DNA of 8,811 nucleotides from Halanaerobiaceae bacterium. GTDB taxonomy: Bacteria; Bacillota_F; Halanaerobiia; Halanaerobiales; CSSED10-376. The DNA is taken from contig PWOK01000126.1 in assembly GCA_003557445.1 (NCBI GenBank), positions 1 through 8,811 of the forward strand, written 5' to 3'. A program made the position numbers and the translations under genes. Positions 6,464-8,811 of the stretch are shown here, in pieces. Within the stretch, counting starts at the first letter, position 1; each line of letters opens with the position of its first letter. The notes under the pieces were generated by a model. That model saw nothing but the letters and a program-made list of their open reading frames with translations. It searched no databases and was not told the DNA's origin.

Positions 6464-7522
6464 ATGAAAAGTTTATATAAGTATTTAATTATATGTATAG
6501 TGTTAATTATAGTTGTTTTTGTGTTTGCTGCCTGTAGTCGAGAGATGACCGGTAGTGGTACAGAAGAAGACCCTTTTGTGATTGACAACTTTGAGCATTT
6601 AGAGCAGGTGGGTAGAAGTGAAGATTATCCGTTAAATGCTTATTATATTTTAAATGAAAATATTGATGCCAGTCTGACAGGGGAAGATGAATATAATGAT
6701 GGTAAAGGCTGGCAACCAATTGGAGAATATCGTCACTGGAATGATTATGATGCTTTTACTGGAGTTTTTGATGGTCAGGGATATAAAATTGAAAATTTAA
6801 ATATTAATCGACCCTCTGAGGAAGTTGTGGGATTTATTAGTTTTATTAATGATGGTGAAATTAAAAACTTGGGTTTTGATAATTTAGAACTTAAGGCAAA
6901 GAGATATACCGGGGGTATAGCCGGAATGAATAGTGGTCTTATCAGTCAATCATATGTTGAAGGAAACATTACAGGTGAATGGCAGGTTGGAGGAATAACA
7001 GGCTGGAATTTTAGGGGAACTATAGAAGATTCTTTTGCTGATACCAATGTAGTGGCTTTTGGTAAGGCTGGAGGTCTGGTTGGAGAAAATGGTTCTGCAG
7101 CAATTAGAAGGTCTTATGCCACAGGAAGTATTAAAGGTGAGGACTGGAATGTTGGTGGTCTAACAGGATCCAATGAAGAAATGGGGATTATTGAACAATC
7201 ATATGCTATAGCTGAGGTTGAAAGCTATGAAAGAGTAGGGGGTTTAACTGGCCTGAACAGGGGAACAATACGAGAATCCTATGCAGCCGGAACAGTTATT
7301 AGTGACTGGCTGGTAGGTGGCCTTGTGGGCTGGAATTTCAAAGGAAGTATTAGTAGATCTTACTGGGATCTGGATATAGTTGATATTGCAAATAATGATG
7401 GAATGGGAAGAAGTTCAGAAGAAATGAAAACCAGGGAAAATTATGAGGACTGGGATTTTGATGATGTCTGGACCATTGAAAATGGATATCCGGTTTTCCA
7501 GTGGCAGCTAAATAGTCAGTAA
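6464..7522 (+). CDS. GLUG-repeat lipoprotein
   Basis: The 352-residue protein begins with a lipoprotein signal: basic MKSLYKY, a hydrophobic core (about 8-22), then F21-A-A-C24, so Cys24 would be the lipidated residue. Phe at -3 of the lipobox is less usual than Leu but tolerated. An N-terminal region (about 32-148) opens with GTEEDPFVIDNFEHLEQV and contains GVFDGQGYKIENLNI, the entry usual for this family. Six GLUG repeats of 23-28 residues follow, beginning near 150, 176, 203, 231, 259 and 285, each a variant of GGLxGxNxGxIxxSYAxGxV. The C-terminal cap ends WTIENGYPVFQW. GLUG proteins are predicted to form β-solenoids and are common among secreted adhesin-like and IgA-peptidase-related proteins; no enzyme motif is visible, so the role is unknown. 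AAGGAG at 6451-6456 is 7 bases before the ATG. The protein would sit on the membrane surface. Confidence 0.88.
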   Translation: MKSLYKYLIICIVLIIVVFVFAACSREMTGSGTEEDPFVIDNFEHLEQVGRSEDYPLNAYYILNENIDASLTGEDEYNDGKGWQPIGEYRHWNDYDAFTGVFDGQGYKIENLNINRPSEEVVGFISFINDGEIKNLGFDNLELKAKRYTGGIAGMNSGLISQSYVEGNITGEWQVGGITGWNFRGTIEDSFADTNVVAFGKAGGLVGENGSAAIRRSYATGSIKGEDWNVGGLTGSNEEMGIIEQSYAIAEVESYERVGGLTGLNRGTIRESYAAGTVISDWLVGGLVGWNFKGSISRSYWDLDIVDIANNDGMGRSSEEMKTRENYEDWDFDDVWTIENGYPVFQWQLNSQ

Positions 7523-7525
7523 GAT

Positions 7526-7570
7526 TCGACATGTTTCGACAGGTGCCAGGCACCTCCCGAAATTTGTCGA
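7526..7570 (+). repeat. 45-bp near-palindromic repeat, copy 2
   Basis: Arms 7534-7547 and 7549-7562 pair around a single A at 7548, with inner palindrome AGGTGCC-A-GGCACCT and the same two-base asymmetry (AC on one arm, GG on the other) as the other copies. Outer TCGACA (7526-7531) and TGTCGA (7565-7570) are perfect inverted repeats. It starts 3 bases after the lipoprotein stop codon, so the hairpin would form at the very end of that message. No T-tract follows. Confidence 0.85.
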
Positions 7571-7622
7571 AAAGAAGACAGACTACTCGCTGAGAGCCTT
7601 ATGGAATTAGTAAAGCTATTTA

Positions 7623-7667
7623 TCGACAAAAACCGACAGGTGCCAGACACCTCCCGAAATTTGTCGA
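7623..7667 (+). repeat. 45-bp near-palindromic repeat, copy 3
   Basis: Same orientation as copy 2 and 52 bases after it. TCGACA (7623-7628) and TGTCGA (7662-7667) are perfect outer inverted repeats. The core has GGTGCC against GACACC, giving one extra C·A mismatch that becomes a U·G wobble if transcribed from the other strand. The -35 element of the next promoter begins 3 bases after it. Nothing recognisable lies in the 52-base spacer. Confidence 0.85.
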
Positions 7668-7669
7668 AT

Positions 7670-7698
7670 TTGAATCACTTAAAATTTTTTGATATCAT
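7670..7698 (+). promoter_or_regulatory. Promoter for the activase gene
   Basis: TTGAAT (7670-7675) and TATCAT (7693-7698) are 17 bases apart, with a start expected near 7705 and a leader of about 25 bases containing the ribosome binding site. Confidence 0.55.
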
Positions 7699-7715
7699 AG
7701 AGTTAATAGTTTTTC

Positions 7716-7721
7716 AGGGAG
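7716..7721 (+). promoter_or_regulatory. Ribosome binding site that sets the activase TTG start
   Basis: AGGGAG is 8 bases before the TTG at 7730. The in-frame GTG at 7721 overlaps this site and is therefore an unlikely start; no in-frame ATG exists before codon 18. Confidence 0.6.
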
Positions 7722-7729
7722 TGATTAAT

Positions 7730-8811
7730 TTGAGTGAAATACTTAATGTCGGATTTGACATAGGTTCTACTACTATTAAAATGATAGTTGTAAATAAAAA
7801 AAATGAAATAGTTTATCAAAAATATTTACGTCATTTTTCTGAAATAAATAAAGTTATTACTGTGATGTTTAAAAATGCTCGCAGTATTTTGAAAAAAAAT
7901 GAAGTGGCCATAACTATAACTGGTTCTGGAGGAATCGGAATTTCAGAGAAACTGGATATTCCTTTTATTCAGGAAGTTATTGCCTGCAGTAATGCGGTTG
8001 AAAAGATAATACCTGATACCGATGTGGCTGTTGAACTGGGAGGAGAAGATGCCAAGATCACTTATTTTGGTGATTCAGTTGAACAGAGAATGAATGGTAC
8101 CTGTGCCGGTGGTACCGGGGCTTTTATCGATCAGATGGCTTCATTACTTCAAACAGATCCTCAGGGATTAAATAAAATGGCCTCAAGGGCTGAAAATATT
8201 TATCCCATTGCTTCAAGGTGTGGGGTTTTTGCTAAATCTGATGTACAGGCCCTGTTGAATGATGGTGTTTCCAGGGAAGATATTGCTATTTCGGTACTAC
8301 AGGCTGTTGTCAATCAGACTATTAGTGGGCTGGCCCAGGGAAGACCAATTAGAGGTAATGTGGCACTTCTTGGTGGACCTCTGCATTTTATGTCTGAACT
8401 CCGCCAGCGTTTTATTGAAACCTTAGAACTGGATAATGATCAGGTTAAATTTCCCGAAAATGCACAGTATTTTGTAGCCATGGGAGCAGCCCTGGAATCC
8501 AGGAAGAAAAAAGTATATTCAGCAGAATATTTATATGAAAAGTTCTCACAAATTCATCATATGAAAAGTGATAACCAGGATAATCTGGATCCTTTGTTTG
8601 CTGACAGAAAAGAATATGAAGAATTCAAGGAGCGTCATTCCCGCTATAAGGTAGAAACAATGGATTTAGCTAAATATCAGGGAGATGCCTATCTGGGAAT
8701 TGATGCTGGTTCAACTACAACTAAAATTGCTCTGGTAAGTAATGAAGGAAAATTACTTTACTCAGATTATGATAATAATCAGGGTGACCCTTTATGGTCA
8801 ACAGTTAAAGC
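7730..8811 (+). CDS. Large 2-hydroxyacyl-CoA dehydratase activase-type protein, two BadF/BcrA ATPase domains (3' partial)
   Basis: The first 360 residues are present and the frame runs off the window. Activases of the BadF/BadG/BcrA/BcrD (HgdC) family use ATP and a [4Fe-4S] cluster bridging a dimer to inject a low-potential electron into a partner dehydratase or reductase. Domain 1 (about 4-260) has the ATP loop G8-F-D-I-G-S-T-T-I-K17, the motif V101-E-L-G-G-E-D-A-K109, and both cluster cysteines: C125 in GTCAGGTGAF and C164 in SRCGVFAKS. After a linker (about 260-318), a second ATPase domain begins with G323-I-D-A-G-S-T-T-T-K332. Two tandem activase domains are typical of a very large (about 1,400-residue) Firmicute family that also carries DUF2229 and HgdB-like regions; only its start is seen. 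Substrate is unknown. The start is TTG, supported by AGGGAG at 7716-7721, and the gene has its own promoter. Confidence 0.85.
   Translation, partial: MSEILNVGFDIGSTTIKMIVVNKKNEIVYQKYLRHFSEINKVITVMFKNARSILKKNEVAITITGSGGIGISEKLDIPFIQEVIACSNAVEKIIPDTDVAVELGGEDAKITYFGDSVEQRMNGTCAGGTGAFIDQMASLLQTDPQGLNKMASRAENIYPIASRCGVFAKSDVQALLNDGVSREDIAISVLQAVVNQTISGLAQGRPIRGNVALLGGPLHFMSELRQRFIETLELDNDQVKFPENAQYFVAMGAALESRKKKVYSAEYLYEKFSQIHHMKSDNQDNLDPLFADRKEYEEFKERHSRYKVETMDLAKYQGDAYLGIDAGSTTTKIALVSNEGKLLYSDYDNNQGDPLWSTVK

Noticed and set aside
6507..6719. Minus-strand open frame of 70 codons
   Set aside because: It is antisense to the lipoprotein gene, which has strong lipobox and repeat evidence.
7350..7553. 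Minus-strand open frame of 67 codons
   Set aside because: It spans the end of the lipoprotein gene and palindrome copy 2; no ribosome site or conserved motif is visible.
1872..7667. A 5.6-kb composite transposon bounded by inverted 45-bp palindromes
   Set aside because: No transposase gene or target-site duplication is seen, the enclosed genes are ordinary chromosomal envelope genes, and a dispersed intergenic repeat explains the copies more simply.

Overview
The window is AT-rich, with strong Shine-Dalgarno sites (AGGAGG, GGGAGG, AAGGAG), GTG and TTG starts, and Firmicute-like protein sequences. It nevertheless encodes an LPS-export permease (LptF/LptG family) and a YcbB-type L,D-transpeptidase, which points to a cell with an outer membrane. 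Together with the acidic secreted proteins, the GLUG-repeat lipoprotein and the large 2-hydroxyacyl-CoA dehydratase activase, this suggests an anaerobic diderm Firmicute, perhaps of the Halanaerobiales. The placement is inferred from family content; no rRNA gene is present to prove it.

Layout, left to right. (1) 1-563: the 3' end of a gene for a secreted or surface protein built from 88-residue InlB-B/Flg_new-like repeats, followed by a hairpin terminator. (2) 748-4624: a probable three-gene plus-strand operon with a consensus-like promoter (696-724): LptF/LptG permease, NDP-sugar epimerase, and a GAF-PAS-PAS-GGDEF diguanylate cyclase. A 45-bp palindromic repeat lies between the first two genes. 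(3) 4633-6276, minus strand: a YcbB-like L,D-transpeptidase, convergent with the cyclase across only 8 bases. (4) 6277-6463: a very AT-rich divergent intergenic region whose best promoter candidates face each other. (5) 6464-7522: a lipoprotein with six GLUG repeats. (6) 7523-7729: two more copies of the 45-bp palindrome and a promoter. (7) 7730 to the window end: the first 360 residues of a large protein with tandem BadF/BcrA-type activase domains.

Most genes concern the cell envelope: lipid or LPS transport, nucleotide-sugar interconversion, peptidoglycan cross-linking, a surface lipoprotein and a surface repeat protein. The diguanylate cyclase 18 bases behind the epimerase suggests a link between c-di-GMP signalling and envelope polysaccharide. 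The activase gene appears to be a separate unit. I see no prophage, CRISPR array, tRNA, rRNA, transposase gene or clear defence system. The most unusual structures are the three-copy 45-bp palindrome and the face-to-face promoter arrangement.
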